The notes beneath the pieces are model-generated. The model was not told the origin of the DNA and searched no databases. It worked only from the letters and a program-made list of their open reading frames with translations. Shown here in pieces: positions 17,623-26,025 of a stretch of DNA of 64,000 bases; position 1 is the first letter of the stretch, and the number at the start of each line of letters is the position of its first letter. The position numbers were made by a program, and so were the translations under genes. The stretch spans positions 35,719 through 99,718 of the forward strand of contig SAQG01000021.1 in the NCBI GenBank assembly GCA_004020315.1, given 5' to 3'. The stretch comes from Mesorhizobium sp. (GTDB lineage: Bacteria; Pseudomonadota; Alphaproteobacteria; Rhizobiales; Rhizobiaceae).

Positions 17623-18547
17623 TTGCTTTGCCGACCAGACGACCGATCGGCAGAATGTCCAAGGGCGCTTGCGGGTAACGAGCATTGGCGACTGCCGCCG
17701 AGTCCACGCTGTCAGTGACGATGATGCGGTCTATCGCCTGGCTGCCGAACAGCGCATCAGCGCCCTTGCCAAACAGTCCGTGCGCGGCGATAGCATAAAC
17801 GGTCTTGGCGCCGCGTTCGCGGCAAGCCAGCGCGGCCCGCAGCATGGTGCCACCCGTACTGATCATGTCATCGACAATGAAGACGGCCGAGCCCGAGACG
17901 TCGCCAGCAAACAGCTCTCCGGACACCAGGTTCCGGCTGCGACGCTTCTCCATGAAGCCGAATCCGATTTCTCTCCCGGTTTCCGCCTCCAGGGCCTCCT
18001 TGAGCAATTGAGCGCGCTTCACACCGCCACCGTCGGGTGAGAAGATCGTCACCGGCAGATCGCCGGTCAACTTGCCTATGAGGGGAGCGAAGAGCTTTCG
18101 CGTGTCGAGATGGACGCTCTCGCAGCGAAAGGCGTTCTGGAACGCCGCGAAATTATGGATATCGAGCGTGACGACCCGGTCGGGGCCCATTGCCTCGAAG
18201 AGCTGCGCGACATAGCGCGTGGTGACGGGGTCGCGCGCCTTGGTCTGCCGGTCCTTGCGCGCAAAGGCGAGATAGGGAACGACCGCCGTTGTCTGTGCGG
18301 CGCCGTTCTCCTTGCACGTCGCCAGGAAGAACAGGAGCTTGCACAGCCTGTCGTTGGCCGACGCACCGCCACTTCCGGCGAGGCTGTGCAGCACATAGAC
18401 GTCCTTGCCGCGCACGCTGACGAGCGGGCGCGACTTATGCTCCCCATCCTCGAAATCCCTCTCTTCATGCGGGTCGAGTTCGATCGCGAGCGCCTGCGCT
18501 GCCGCTGCGCCGAGTTTTTCCGAGCCTTTGAGTGCGAAAAAACGCAT
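17567..18547 (-). CDS. prs: Ribose-phosphate pyrophosphokinase (PRPP synthetase), accessory copy
   Basis: Makes PRPP from ribose 5-phosphate and ATP. The start is ATG 18547 (MRFFALKGSEKLGAAAAQALAIELDPHEERDFEDGEHKSR), giving 326 residues, close to normal length. Key motifs are VVPYLAFARKDRQTKARDPVTTRYVA (flexible and ATP region), VVTLDIHNFAAFQNAF, SPDGGGVKRA and the PRPP loop IVDDMISTGGTM (226-235). The divergence from housekeeping Prs (DIHNFAAF instead of DLHAxQIQGFF) marks an accessory paralogue. The 3' end overlaps the convergent kinase-like gene by 56 nt. TTGATGCGCATCAA lies 33 nt before the start. Confidence 0.9.
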   Translation of the reverse strand: MRFFALKGSEKLGAAAAQALAIELDPHEERDFEDGEHKSRPLVSVRGKDVYVLHSLAGSGGASANDRLCKLLFFLATCKENGAAQTTAVVPYLAFARKDRQTKARDPVTTRYVAQLFEAMGPDRVVTLDIHNFAAFQNAFRCESVHLDTRKLFAPLIGKLTGDLPVTIFSPDGGGVKRAQLLKEALEAETGREIGFGFMEKRRSRNLVSGELFAGDVSGSAVFIVDDMISTGGTMLRAALACRERGAKTVYAIAAHGLFGKGADALFGSQAIDRIIVTDSVDSAAVANARYPQAPLDILPIGRLVGKAIRRLHTQGSISELTGIEH

Positions 18548-18580
18548 TTGTGCTTGTATCCAGTTTCGGGCATCGATGGA

Positions 18581-18594
18581 TTGATGCGCATCAA
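18581..18594. promoter_or_regulatory. FNR/FixK box in divergent promoter
   Basis: TTGATGCGCATCAA, 33 nt from the prs ATG (minus) and 68 nt from the start of the helix-hairpin-helix gene at 18663 (plus). Confidence 0.8.
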
Positions 18595-18662
18595 GGATGC
18601 GGGCCGTCGAATGGCTTAGGAGCACCAATTGACAATCTTGAACTCCTGCGCTGGGGCAAGCC

Positions 18663-19575
18663 ATGCGGGAGCCGCTTCAGACCACGACGCCGAACGCAGG
18701 CGTCAAGCCAATGAAGCCATTGGTGACGAAACCACTCCCTGAGAACATCGGGGTGGCAGCGAAACTCCGCGATTTTGCCGATCTCCTCGATAGCCAGGGC
18801 GCAGACGGTTCCCGCGCGCGGGCTTACAGATCGGCGGCGGATGTAGTCGCCAAAAATGGAGCGGCCCTTGGACGAAATCCTGGCAAAGGACGGACGCGAC
18901 GGCCTCGTCGCCCTCCCGGCAATCGGAACAGGCATAGCCGGTGCAATTGCGGAGATCATCGCGACAGGACGGTGGTCCCAATTGGAAAGATTGCGCGGCG
19001 AGATGGACCCGGAGGCACTGTTCCGGTCGATCCCTGGCATCGGCCCACGATACGCGCACCGCCTCGCCGAGGACGCACAGCTCGAGAGCCTCGAAGACCT
19101 CGAAGCCGCGCTTCATAGCGGCGAGCTTCGTATCAAGGGAATCGGTCACAGGCGCAAGGAGATGCTGGCTGCGACCCTCGCCGAGCGACTCGGCAGAGTT
19201 CGGCTGGGAACGACACATCAGCCTCGACCCTTGCCACCTGTGTCGATGCTGCTCGATGTCGATCGCATGTATCGCGAAAAGGCGGCTGCTGGCGCGCTTC
19301 GCAAGATTGCGCCGAGACGCTTCAATCCGAAGGGCGAAGCATGGCTGCCGGTTCTGCATGCACGACACGACAACTGGCATTTCACCGCGTTCTTTTCGAA
19401 CACCAGGCTGGCGCACGAACTGGCGAAGACGCATGACTGGGTCGTGATCTATTTCCAAGCCGAAGGCCAGCCGGAAGGGCGCTGCACAGTCGTCACCGAA
19501 ACACATGGGCCGATGGCAGGCAAACGCGTCGTCCGGGGACGGGAAGACGAAAAGCAACTGAAGGAACCAGCGTGA
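18663..19575 (+). pseudogene. PolX-like helix-hairpin-helix protein, frameshifted
   Basis: Two plus frames make one gene. Frame 1 (from 18663) gives ENIGVAAKLRDFADLLDSQGADGSRARAYRSAADVVAK, the N-terminal 8-kDa-like domain of DNA polymerase beta/PolX proteins. Frame 2 (ORF 18856) continues RPLDEILAKDGRDGLVALPAIGTGIAGAIAEI and two more HhH motifs (IPGIGPRYAHRL, IKGIGHRRKEML), then a C-terminal domain ending in FNPKGEAWLPVLHARHDNWHFTAFFSNT. Removing one A from the AAAAA run near 18852-18856 restores VAKMERPLDEIL. No polymerase NTase palm is visible. It lies opposite prs at a box and runs 4 nt into the DUF3775 gene. It is either inactivated or shows a sequencing error. Confidence 0.75.
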
Positions 19576-20018
19576 TGAAAAGAGCAGCGACCAGGATTGG
19601 TGACGGCGAGACGGAACTCGAAGTTCCGCTCGAAACCGTATGCTTCATTATCATTAAGGCGCGCGAATTCGATGCCAAGGATCCAGTTACCGAACCCAGC
19701 CCCGCCTCTAATCCGTCAGATGATCATTCCGCCGCGATCCTCGAGGATCATGACGACGACCCGGTCGTTGAAGAACTGCAGTCGCTGATTTCCGATCTTT
19801 CCATTGACGCACAGATCGACTTGGTGGCCCTGATGTGGTTGGGCCGCGACGATCATTCCGCCGAAGAATGGCAGAATGTCCGCTCGCAGGCGGCTGACGC
19901 ACACAATGAGCATACGGCTGATTATCTTTGCGGGACACCGCTGCTTGCTGACCATCTCGCCGATGGTCTTTCGACACTCGGCTACTCCTGCGCCGAATAT
20001 GAGGGCGAGCACCTTTAG
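19572..20018 (+). CDS. DUF3775 domain protein
   Basis: The 148-residue acidic protein has the DUF3775 pattern: ETVCFIIIKAREFDAKDPVTEPSPASNPSDD, LEDHDDDPVVEELQSLISDLSIDAQIDLVALMWLGRDD and HNEHTADYLCGTPLLADHLADGLSTLGYSC. Function unknown. The start overlaps the stop of the PolX-like gene by 4 nt, so it is translated in the same operon and under the 18581 box. Confidence 0.88.
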   Translation: MMKRAATRIGDGETELEVPLETVCFIIIKAREFDAKDPVTEPSPASNPSDDHSAAILEDHDDDPVVEELQSLISDLSIDAQIDLVALMWLGRDDHSAEEWQNVRSQAADAHNEHTADYLCGTPLLADHLADGLSTLGYSCAEYEGEHL

Positions 20019-20309
20019 TCACCAGTTGCGCCTTGCGCCTGCCGAACGAATGACGTTTTCATGCTGCGGTGCTCGCCTTTCGGCCATGCCTTCATCAGCG
20101 CATTCCCAAAGCACGGGACCATCGCAGGCGTGCTTCTCACGCCATTTCGGTCCTGGACCGCGCATATAGTAAAGCTCGGGCCGGTACGGGTCCAACAGAT
20201 CTGTTACGAGTTCTTGCAGTGCACCGGCAATGCGCGTGGCACTCCAAGACGAGGCTCCAATGCCTACTGTAATGGCAATGGCTCTGGAAACCGAGTGTGT
20301 ACAGAACAT
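20019..20309 (-). CDS. Hypothetical small protein (96 aa)
   Basis: AGGAG precedes the ATG by 7 nt (CAGGAGCAAACTGATG), and the central part (GASSWSATRIAGALQELVTDLLDPYRPELYYMRGPGPKWREKHACD) reads like protein. It has no transmembrane or catalytic motif and no FNR-type box. It is convergent with the DUF3775 gene, abutting its stop. Family unknown. Confidence 0.45.
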   Translation of the reverse strand: MFCTHSVSRAIAITVGIGASSWSATRIAGALQELVTDLLDPYRPELYYMRGPGPKWREKHACDGPVLWECADEGMAERRAPQHENVIRSAGARRNW

Positions 20310-21170
20310 CAGTTTGCTCCTGCGTCAGCCTACAGCTCAGTTGGCGTCCGGAAACGATGAGGCACTTCGACTAAATTTCGGGACGTCATCTGCCTTTGGA
20401 TTTCACTGCAAACACAGCTGTCAAACAATTCGGTTATACCCTTAAGGGAACCTACTAAGTGCAATCGCGAGCGCCACTGTTCGGTCCGATGGCCTTTGCG
20501 GTCGTTCCACTCCGTCTCCAAGAGATGGTTCCTCTCACACTGGAGCTAAACGTTGCAAAAGCAGGGATGGCGGCCTTTTAACCAGGCTCATGACGAGCGG
20601 CCGGAACGAACGCTTTGCTTCAACTCTAACAATCAGACCGATTTCCGGGCTGACTTTGACGAATAGCTGATGACGGCGGTCGCCTTTACCGTTGTCTTCG
20701 ATCTTGAGACGCTTCCACAGCCTGACGAGATGAACCCGGCTGGCTTCGCACGTACACTTGCGGATCCGGCTAAACGGAGCCGGTTTTCGGCGGAAAGAGC
20801 GTGGTGTCCAGTCTGGCTGTGCCTATCGCACTCCTCGGCAGCTCGATACGTCGATTTGACGGTGCCGTTGGCGCTCCAACCGTTGCGGCCGATCGAGGGA
20901 TCACAAGCCTTGTCGGCACAAGCGACACATCACACTTACGAGTTCCCTTTTTCTCTCTACGACGAATTGATTCACATCACGGCCAACCCAGAGCCGCTGG
21001 ATCGGACTTGTCGCTACGCGATGCCGCGCACGCCTGAGCCGCCAAGTCTCTCTGACGCTGCGGCATGGGCGTTTTCTCTTGCAAGTCAGCTTCTTGCGCG
21101 ACGATGATCTCCTAGTTTCGCCACCCTACTGATCGCATATCTGCCGCACCGATGGCATTTCCTCGTCTCA
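20310..21170. other. Gene-poor stretch
   Basis: No recognisable gene in about 860 bases. The 145-aa ORF at 20670-21107 has no ribosome-binding site or family-like blocks and a competing ORF in another frame, so I leave it uncalled. Confidence 0.45.
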
Positions 21171-21184
21171 TTGATGCGGATCAA
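21171..21184. promoter_or_regulatory. FNR/FixK box far upstream of hsp20
   Basis: TTGATGCGGATCAA, a near-perfect site. The next gene is hsp20, whose ATG is 234 nt downstream, so either the leader is long or an unannotated small gene or RNA lies between. Confidence 0.75.
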
Positions 21185-21418
21185 TGAGCCTGAGGACTGC
21201 AAACACTATGATGCAATTCTCGTCAGGCCGAGCCGACTTTGGTGACGCGGGCGCGATGAACCGGGCAAACGCGGATTCGCGAAGCAATGCACCAGTTCGG
21301 TGACGACACTTGGCGAGCGGGCCGCTGACCTCCAGCTCTAGCGCCTCCTGGGAGACCTAAAGGTGGAAGGGCGGAGGCGGCGGCACCTGTCGATCAACCC
21401 CTTTCGAGGATAAAAGCC

Positions 21419-21958
21419 ATGGCTGAAGCTGCCACCAAACTGCCCATCAAATCAGAGAAAAGCACTGCGCCGGCGCCAGCCGGCAATTGGACAAGTCCGT
21501 TCGAAAGCCTGCGTCGCGAAATCGACCGACTGTTCGACGACTTCCATCCTTTCGATTTTCGCCTGCCATCGCCGCGCTCCATATTCGGCCGCGAACTGCC
21601 AACGCTGCGCTCCGCAGCTTGGCAGATCGCGCCGGCGATGGATCTTGTCGAAAAAGGCAAGGAGTATGAGATCACGGCCGAGCTGCCCGGTATCGACGAA
21701 AGGAATGTCGAGATCAAACTCGCCAACCGCACGCTGACGATCAAGGGTGAGAAGACCGAAGAGAAGGAAGAGAAGGACAACGACTATTACCTGTCCGAGC
21801 GCCGTTATGGCTCCTTCCAGCGTTCATTCCAGCTGCCCGAAGGGGTCGACGCCGACAAGATCGATGCGAGCTTCGCCAAGGGCGTTCTGACGGTCAAGCT
21901 CCCCAAGACCGCCGAAGCCCAGAAGGCCGAAAAGAAGATCACGGTGAAGGCTGCCTGA
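21419..21958 (+). CDS. Small heat-shock protein, Hsp20/alpha-crystallin family
   Basis: The 179-residue ATP-independent holdase has an N-terminal arm with FESLRREIDRLFDDFHPF and an alpha-crystallin domain from about residue 75 (AMDLVEKGKEYEITAELPGIDERNVEIKLANRTLTIKGEKTEEKEEKDNDYYLSERRYGSFQRSFQLPEGVDADKIDASFAKGVLTVKLPK). The C-terminal tail is short and lysine-rich. GAGGAT lies just before the ATG. A strong hairpin follows the stop, so it is monocistronic. Box 21171 lies in the leader region. Confidence 0.96.
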   Translation: MAEAATKLPIKSEKSTAPAPAGNWTSPFESLRREIDRLFDDFHPFDFRLPSPRSIFGRELPTLRSAAWQIAPAMDLVEKGKEYEITAELPGIDERNVEIKLANRTLTIKGEKTEEKEEKDNDYYLSERRYGSFQRSFQLPEGVDADKIDASFAKGVLTVKLPKTAEAQKAEKKITVKAA

Positions 21959-21974
21959 TTCCGTGATTGTTAGC

Positions 21975-22003
21975 TGTCAGCGCGTCGGTCCGACGCGCTG
22001 ACA
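21975..22003 (+). terminator. Hairpin after hsp20
   Basis: TGTCAGCGCGTC-ggtcc-GACGCGCTGACA is a perfect 12-bp stem with a 5-nt loop, beginning 17 nt after the hsp20 stop. There is no T-run, so it may act as a stabilising or Rho-assisted terminator. Confidence 0.7.
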
Positions 22004-22116
22004 GGTCCGACCTTGCTGGTGCCGGCGCTCCTCGAAAATGAACCAGTCCGCATACGGATGCGCTCTGGCTTCTGATGTGACGAAAACGCCTTAGCGCTTG
22101 GATCAGGTTTGGAATT

Positions 22117-22338
22117 TCACCAACTTCGCCCAGATTGGACAGCTTGCGTGCCTGAATATCCGCAACTTGGAGCTTTTGTTGTTCCCAACAAGCCTTCGAT
22201 CAAACGCCGCCGTTCTGGATCGGTCTCATGCGCGAGCAAAACCTGGAAGTGGCTGATATTGGCCTTCGCAATGAAGCAGTCCGCGATATATCTGCTGCCC
22301 GGCCCGGATGCAGGCGAAGAGTTTACACTCTGAATCAC
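22117..22338 (-). CDS. Small hypothetical protein with a helical core (73 aa)
   Basis: The middle (AKANISHFQVLLAHETDPERRRLIEGLL) matches the style of a short helical protein common in rhizobia (..NIxhfrelLaxetDexrRrxLerLLaeEe). Here the C-terminus is different (GTTKAPSCGYSGTQAVQSGRSW) from the expected EEE/KL tail, suggesting a late frameshift or truncation. The box at 22428 lies 89 nt upstream, shared with the divergent Spy-like gene. Confidence 0.5.
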   Translation of the reverse strand: MIQSVNSSPASGPGSRYIADCFIAKANISHFQVLLAHETDPERRRLIEGLLGTTKAPSCGYSGTQAVQSGRSW

Positions 22339-22427
22339 GCCCGTCCTATCCTTCCTTTGGCACTCACACCCAGGGCGAGATGCGGCACCAATCGGTATGC
22401 CGCCTCGAACACCCCCCGCTGGCGTCG

Positions 22428-22441
22428 TTGATGTAGATCAA
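22428..22441. promoter_or_regulatory. FNR/FixK box in divergent promoter
   Basis: TTGATGTAGATCAA, 67 nt before the Spy/CpxP-like ATG at 22509 and 89 nt from the small minus-strand gene. Confidence 0.82.
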
Positions 22442-22508
22442 CGCCGCCACCGCTGTTCTGCCGCTAGAATGATCCAATGCAATAACCGATGAGATGGAGG
22501 TTAATCCG

Positions 22509-23078
22509 ATGCTTACTCCGATTTGGCGCAAGACCTTCGCCGCGGGGCTGATGCTCGCAGTTGCAGCAATGCCTGCCGTAGCCAGTGCTGAGGAAAACGA
22601 TGCTGACTCTGGTTGGTGGCCCCGGTGGGGCATGGGCCGAATGATGATGGGCCAATGGGGCATGAGCGGGCCAATGGGCGGCTATGATTCAGGCGAGATG
22701 CTCGATCGAATCAATGGACGCCTTGCCTTCCTGAAGACGGAACTGAAGATCACCGACGAGCAGGCGCCATCCTGGAACGAGCTTGCTGTTGTGGTCCGCA
22801 CGACAGCCGAGGCACACAACGAGTTGATGCGTGGCATGGTCAAGGAATTCCATGAAGGCGACTTCCTGGAAAAGCCTTTGCCGGAGCGGCTCGCTTACCA
22901 GCAAACGCATCTCGAAGCGCGCCTCGGACAGGTGAAATCGGTCCGGGCAGCAGTCGACAAATTGTACGCAATATTGAGCGACGAACAGAAGAAATCAGCC
23001 GACGAGATTATTCTGCCGATGATGGGGCTGGGCATGGGTCGCAAAAGCGGCTTCGGTCCTGGAATGATGTTGAGATAG
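22509..23078 (+). CDS. Spy/CpxP-family periplasmic chaperone (LTXXQ-like)
   Basis: The start is ATG 22509 (MLTPIWRKTFAAGLMLAVAAMPAVASAEEN), with GGAGG 9 nt upstream; the ORF start at 22494 is not needed. It has a cleavable signal peptide ending near AVASA. A Met/Gly/Trp-rich stretch follows (WWPRWGMGRMMMGQWGMSGPMGG), then a helical domain (LAFLKTELKITDEQAPSWNELAVVVRTTAEAHN.. LYAILSDEQKKSADEIILPMMG). Family members bind unfolded proteins in the periplasm; the Met-rich segment could also bind copper. Box at 22428. Confidence 0.85.
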   Translation: MLTPIWRKTFAAGLMLAVAAMPAVASAEENDADSGWWPRWGMGRMMMGQWGMSGPMGGYDSGEMLDRINGRLAFLKTELKITDEQAPSWNELAVVVRTTAEAHNELMRGMVKEFHEGDFLEKPLPERLAYQQTHLEARLGQVKSVRAAVDKLYAILSDEQKKSADEIILPMMGLGMGRKSGFGPGMMLR

Positions 23079-23144
23079 TGTCCATTCGCTTGGAAATTCT
23101 GCGCGCGAAGTCTGACGGGGACGATTTGTGGAGGGCTTGAAAGC

Positions 23145-23756
23145 ATGTTTCGGGTTCGGCTTCTTGGCTCAATATCCGTGCTCGTAACGCTCGGGATAAG
23201 CCAGGCAACCGGCGCAACCATCCTTCCAACACAGGTCGTTTACAGCAATTGGACCGAAGAGACCGAAGAGGCCAGGATCTGCGAGATCATTCTCGATGTC
23301 AGTAACCCGCCGTCGCGGGAAGTCGTCAAATTCATCATGCTTGCCGGTTACAACAAGTTCGACAGCGAAGTCTTGGCCGGCTTTCTCATGGCGGCGGCAG
23401 ATATCATGACGATCGACAAATTCGAGATTGTGCAGATTTCGGATGCTGCCTTCAATTCCGGGGCATTCAGTTCCCTAGGACAGTTGGGCTATGAAATCTA
23501 TGATGACGGCACGGTGATGGCGACGACAGATGACCCTCAAATCGCCACGCCATTCATCAGCGCAGTGCTCGCTGGCGATTATGAGTTGAGTTTTTCCCGA
23601 CCAGAACCAGGCGCCGGTGCACGGACCTACAAGATCATCCCTGCCCCGCCGGACGCTGTAACGAGCAATTTCATTGATTGCATGGGCCGCGTTGAGGCTC
23701 AATCGAAGCTCGCTCGATTGTCCGCGTCGGCAAAAAGAAGCCCGCTGCCGGAGTGA
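23145..23756 (+). CDS. Secreted protein, unknown family
   Basis: The 203-residue product begins with a signal peptide (MFRVRLLGSISVLVTLGISQATGA). The mature part includes SNWTEETEEARICEIILDVSNPPSREVVKFIMLAGYNKFDSEVLAGFLMAAADIM, which reads as an alpha/beta domain. Two cysteines (ICEI, DCMG) could pair in the periplasm. It follows the Spy-like gene by about 65 nt and may be in its operon. A hairpin begins at its last codons. Family not recognised. Confidence 0.75.
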   Translation: MFRVRLLGSISVLVTLGISQATGATILPTQVVYSNWTEETEEARICEIILDVSNPPSREVVKFIMLAGYNKFDSEVLAGFLMAAADIMTIDKFEIVQISDAAFNSGAFSSLGQLGYEIYDDGTVMATTDDPQIATPFISAVLAGDYELSFSRPEPGAGARTYKIIPAPPDAVTSNFIDCMGRVEAQSKLARLSASAKRSPLPE

Positions 23757-23770
23757 GTAGGCAGCGGGCT
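23739..23770 (+). terminator. Hairpin at the end of the 23145 gene
   Basis: AGCCCGCTGCC-N10-GGCAGCGGGCT is a perfect 11-bp stem whose loop holds the stop codon. There is no clear T-run. Confidence 0.6.
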
Positions 23771-24002
23771 CAACACCACGATGGATCAGGGAGGAGGAAT
23801 CCATCGCTCGCCCATGCCAAGGGAAAGCATGCGGCACATCATAAATAGGAAAATGATCCTAGAACTCAAGCGCAACAAAGTCGACTTTTGAAATGTCTCT
23901 CAGCATGGCGCTGTCGCCCTTCTTGCCGGACCAAATTGCGTATTTCCATCATCCGTAGACTGTTGTGGTCGAATTCTGAGGCATTTAGCGCCATCGGATA
24001 AA

Positions 24003-24016
24003 TTGATCCGGCTCAA
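24003..24016. promoter_or_regulatory. FNR/FixK box
   Basis: TTGATCCGGCTCAA, 55 nt before the DUF2267 ATG at 24072. Confidence 0.82.
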
Positions 24017-24071
24017 TGCCAAAACCTTCCCGTACGCCAAGATGGGTATTTAGGGTTGAAGGAGCGATCGC

Positions 24072-24500
24072 ATGACACACACTTCAGTGACAAGTTTCGC
24101 CCACGCTGACGAACAGGCGCAGCAATGGGTCAACGAGTTGGCTCAAGATCTGGATTGGAGCGAACAACGCGCATACAGATTTCTGAAATCTGTTCTGCAC
24201 ACGTTGCGGGATTGGTTGTCGCCAAAGGAAATGGCCGACCTTTCAGCTCAGCTGCCTACACTCATCAGAGGCATGTATTTTGAGGGCTGGAGACCATCGG
24301 GCGAGCCCATGTTGGAAAGAAAAAAGCGCGACTTCGTCATTTGCGTTCGCAATAGCTTCGGGTACGAGCTTGACGTTGATATCGACAAGGCGATCGAGGC
24401 GGTTTTCAAGCTGCTCGATCACCACGTATCGCACGGCGAGATCGTCCAGGTTCGGAACTCGATGAAGAAATCGCTCCGTCAGCTCTGGCCGATGGACTGA
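24072..24500 (+). CDS. DUF2267 domain protein
   Basis: The 142-residue product matches the DUF2267 pattern: QQWVNELAQDLDWSEQRAYRFLKSVLHTLRDWLSPKEMADLSAQLPTLIRGMYFEGWRPSG, then ICVRNSFGYELDVDIDKAIEAVFKLLDHHVSHGEIVQVRNSMKKSLRQLWP. Such proteins are soluble, helical and of unknown function, often near USP and Hsp20 genes. It is first in an operon with the phosphoribosyltransferase 3 nt downstream, and the box lies 55 nt upstream. Confidence 0.9.
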   Translation: MTHTSVTSFAHADEQAQQWVNELAQDLDWSEQRAYRFLKSVLHTLRDWLSPKEMADLSAQLPTLIRGMYFEGWRPSGEPMLERKKRDFVICVRNSFGYELDVDIDKAIEAVFKLLDHHVSHGEIVQVRNSMKKSLRQLWPMD

Positions 24501-24503
24501 CTG

Positions 24504-25199
24504 ATGTTCCGTGATCGTCAGGAGGCCGGACAAAAGCTTGGCGTCGAGTTGGAGAAACTCCGCTTGCGCCAGCCCATCATTCTCGCCCTGCCCCGGGGTG
24601 GTGTTCCGGTCGCCGCCGAAGTGGCCCAAGCCCTGAAAGCTCCGCTCGATTTGATCATCGTGCGCAAGGTAGGCGCACCGGGGAACCCTGAGCTGGCCGT
24701 CGCAGCGATCGTGGATGGCGACCCTCCGGACGTCGTGCTCAATCGTGAGATCATTGAAGCTTACTCGCTCGACGATGATGAACTTCGTGTGTTGATCGCC
24801 AAAGAGCGGCCCGAGTTGCAACGTCGCCGGCTTGCCTATCGTGGGAATTGTCCGCCCTTATCTATTGCTGGAAAGACGGCAATCATTGTCGACGACGGGG
24901 TGGCTACCGGTACGACAATGAAGGTAGCGATCCGTGCTCTCAAAAGGCGCTCGCCTCTGAAGCTGGTCGTAGCTATCCCTGTCGCGCCGCCTGACACATT
25001 GGCCGATCTGGCCAATGAGGCGGATTGCATCGTGTGCCTTAGTCAACCCGCACACTTCCAGGCCCTCGCTTACCACTACCGCAGCTTCCCCCAGCTTACC
25101 GATGAAGAAGTGAAGGACGCGCTAGCCGAAGCTGCGCAAAGACGTAGCGCGGTTCAACTACGGGTTGGACGCAACGCCGCCAAGCCTCGAGCGGTTTGA
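24504..25199 (+). CDS. Phosphoribosyltransferase family protein
   Basis: The 231-residue type I PRTase fold has LALPRGGVPVAAEVAQAL (PPi loop region), IIVRKVGAPGNPELAVAAI (flexible loop) and the PRPP motif IIVDDGVATGTTMK (129-140). It resembles the stand-alone PRTases found with erythromycin-esterase or hydrolase domains in stress islands; only the PRTase domain is present here. The base substrate cannot be read. It would consume the PRPP made by the accessory Prs at 17567, an inferred link. Confidence 0.9.
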   Translation: MFRDRQEAGQKLGVELEKLRLRQPIILALPRGGVPVAAEVAQALKAPLDLIIVRKVGAPGNPELAVAAIVDGDPPDVVLNREIIEAYSLDDDELRVLIAKERPELQRRRLAYRGNCPPLSIAGKTAIIVDDGVATGTTMKVAIRALKRRSPLKLVVAIPVAPPDTLADLANEADCIVCLSQPAHFQALAYHYRSFPQLTDEEVKDALAEAAQRRSAVQLRVGRNAAKPRAV

Positions 25200-25243
25200 A
25201 CGGCTTCCTTTCAGCCTGCCGCCGCATCGGGTCGGCGGCACGG

Positions 25244-25257
25244 TTTGACGAACGTCA
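25244..25257. promoter_or_regulatory. FNR/FixK-like box
   Basis: TTGACGAACGTCAA matches TTGA-N6-TCAA with symmetric TTGAC/GTCAA half-sites. It ends 56 nt before ATG 25314, which supports that start. Confidence 0.72.
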
Positions 25258-25313
25258 AGGTGCGTGCGAGCCAATGTCGTACCAGTGGTCCGCTCAATGA
25301 GGCCAGGCCACGG

Positions 25314-26021
25314 ATGAACACCCCGATCTTTTCCGCCCGTGAGGTAACCAAGGTCTATGACGCCGGCGAAGTCGAGGTCTTCGCTTTGCGCGGCGTCGAT
25401 CTCGACCTTTATGAGGGCGAGATCGCGGTGTTGCTGGGACCTTCAGGCAGCGGAAAATCCACTCTACTGAACATAATGGGCGGGCTCGACCAAGCGACGA
25501 CCGGTGCCGTGCGCTTTCGTGGGGAGGAGCTGACCGCCTTTTCCGAACGGCAGTTCACCCGCTTCCGGCGCGTCCATGTCGGCTTCATCTTCCAGTTCTA
25601 CAATCTGATCCCGAGCCTCACCGCCTGGGAAAATGTCGCCCTCGTCACCGAGATTTCGTCGAATCCGATGAAACCCGGAGAAGCGCTCGAGATGGTCGGT
25701 CTCAAGGACCGCATGACGCATTTCCCGGCTCAACTCTCTGGCGGTGAGCAACAGCGGGTCGCGATCGCACGGGCCATCGCCAAGCGACCGGAGGTGATGC
25801 TCTGCGACGAGCCCACCGGCGCGCTCGATTCGAAGACAGGCATTCTCGTCCTCGAAGCGCTGTCGCGGATCAACGAAGAGATGAAGACAACCATGGCGAT
25901 CATCACGCACAATGCCGGAATCCGGCAGATCGCGCACCGGGTCTTCACCTTCAAGGACGGCCGCATTGCTGACGTCGCCGTCAACGACCAGCGGGCACGG
26001 CCTGCTGAAGTAAGTTGGTAG
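25314..26021 (+). CDS. ABC transporter ATP-binding protein, MacB/LolD type (operon copy 2)
   Basis: I chose ATG 25314 ([42 protein letters not shown]) because it aligns with the paralogue at 5771 and places the upstream box at 56 nt. Walker [10 protein letters not shown], signature LSGGEQQR and Walker [17 protein letters not shown] are intact. It closely parallels 5771-6478 along its length, down to [27 protein letters not shown]. It is first gene of the second three-gene exporter. Confidence 0.92.
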   Translation: MNTPIFSAREVTKVYDAGEVEVFALRGVDLDLYEGEIAVLLGPSGSGKSTLLNIMGGLDQATTGAVRFRGEELTAFSERQFTRFRRVHVGFIFQFYNLIPSLTAWENVALVTEISSNPMKPGEALEMVGLKDRMTHFPAQLSGGEQQRVAIARAIAKRPEVMLCDEPTGALDSKTGILVLEALSRINEEMKTTMAIITHNAGIRQIAHRVFTFKDGRIADVAVNDQRARPAEVSW

Positions 26022-26025
26022 CGTC

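Noticed and set aside
20670-21107. 145-aa plus-strand ORF
   Set aside because: No ribosome-binding site, no recognisable block and a competing ORF in another frame; not called.
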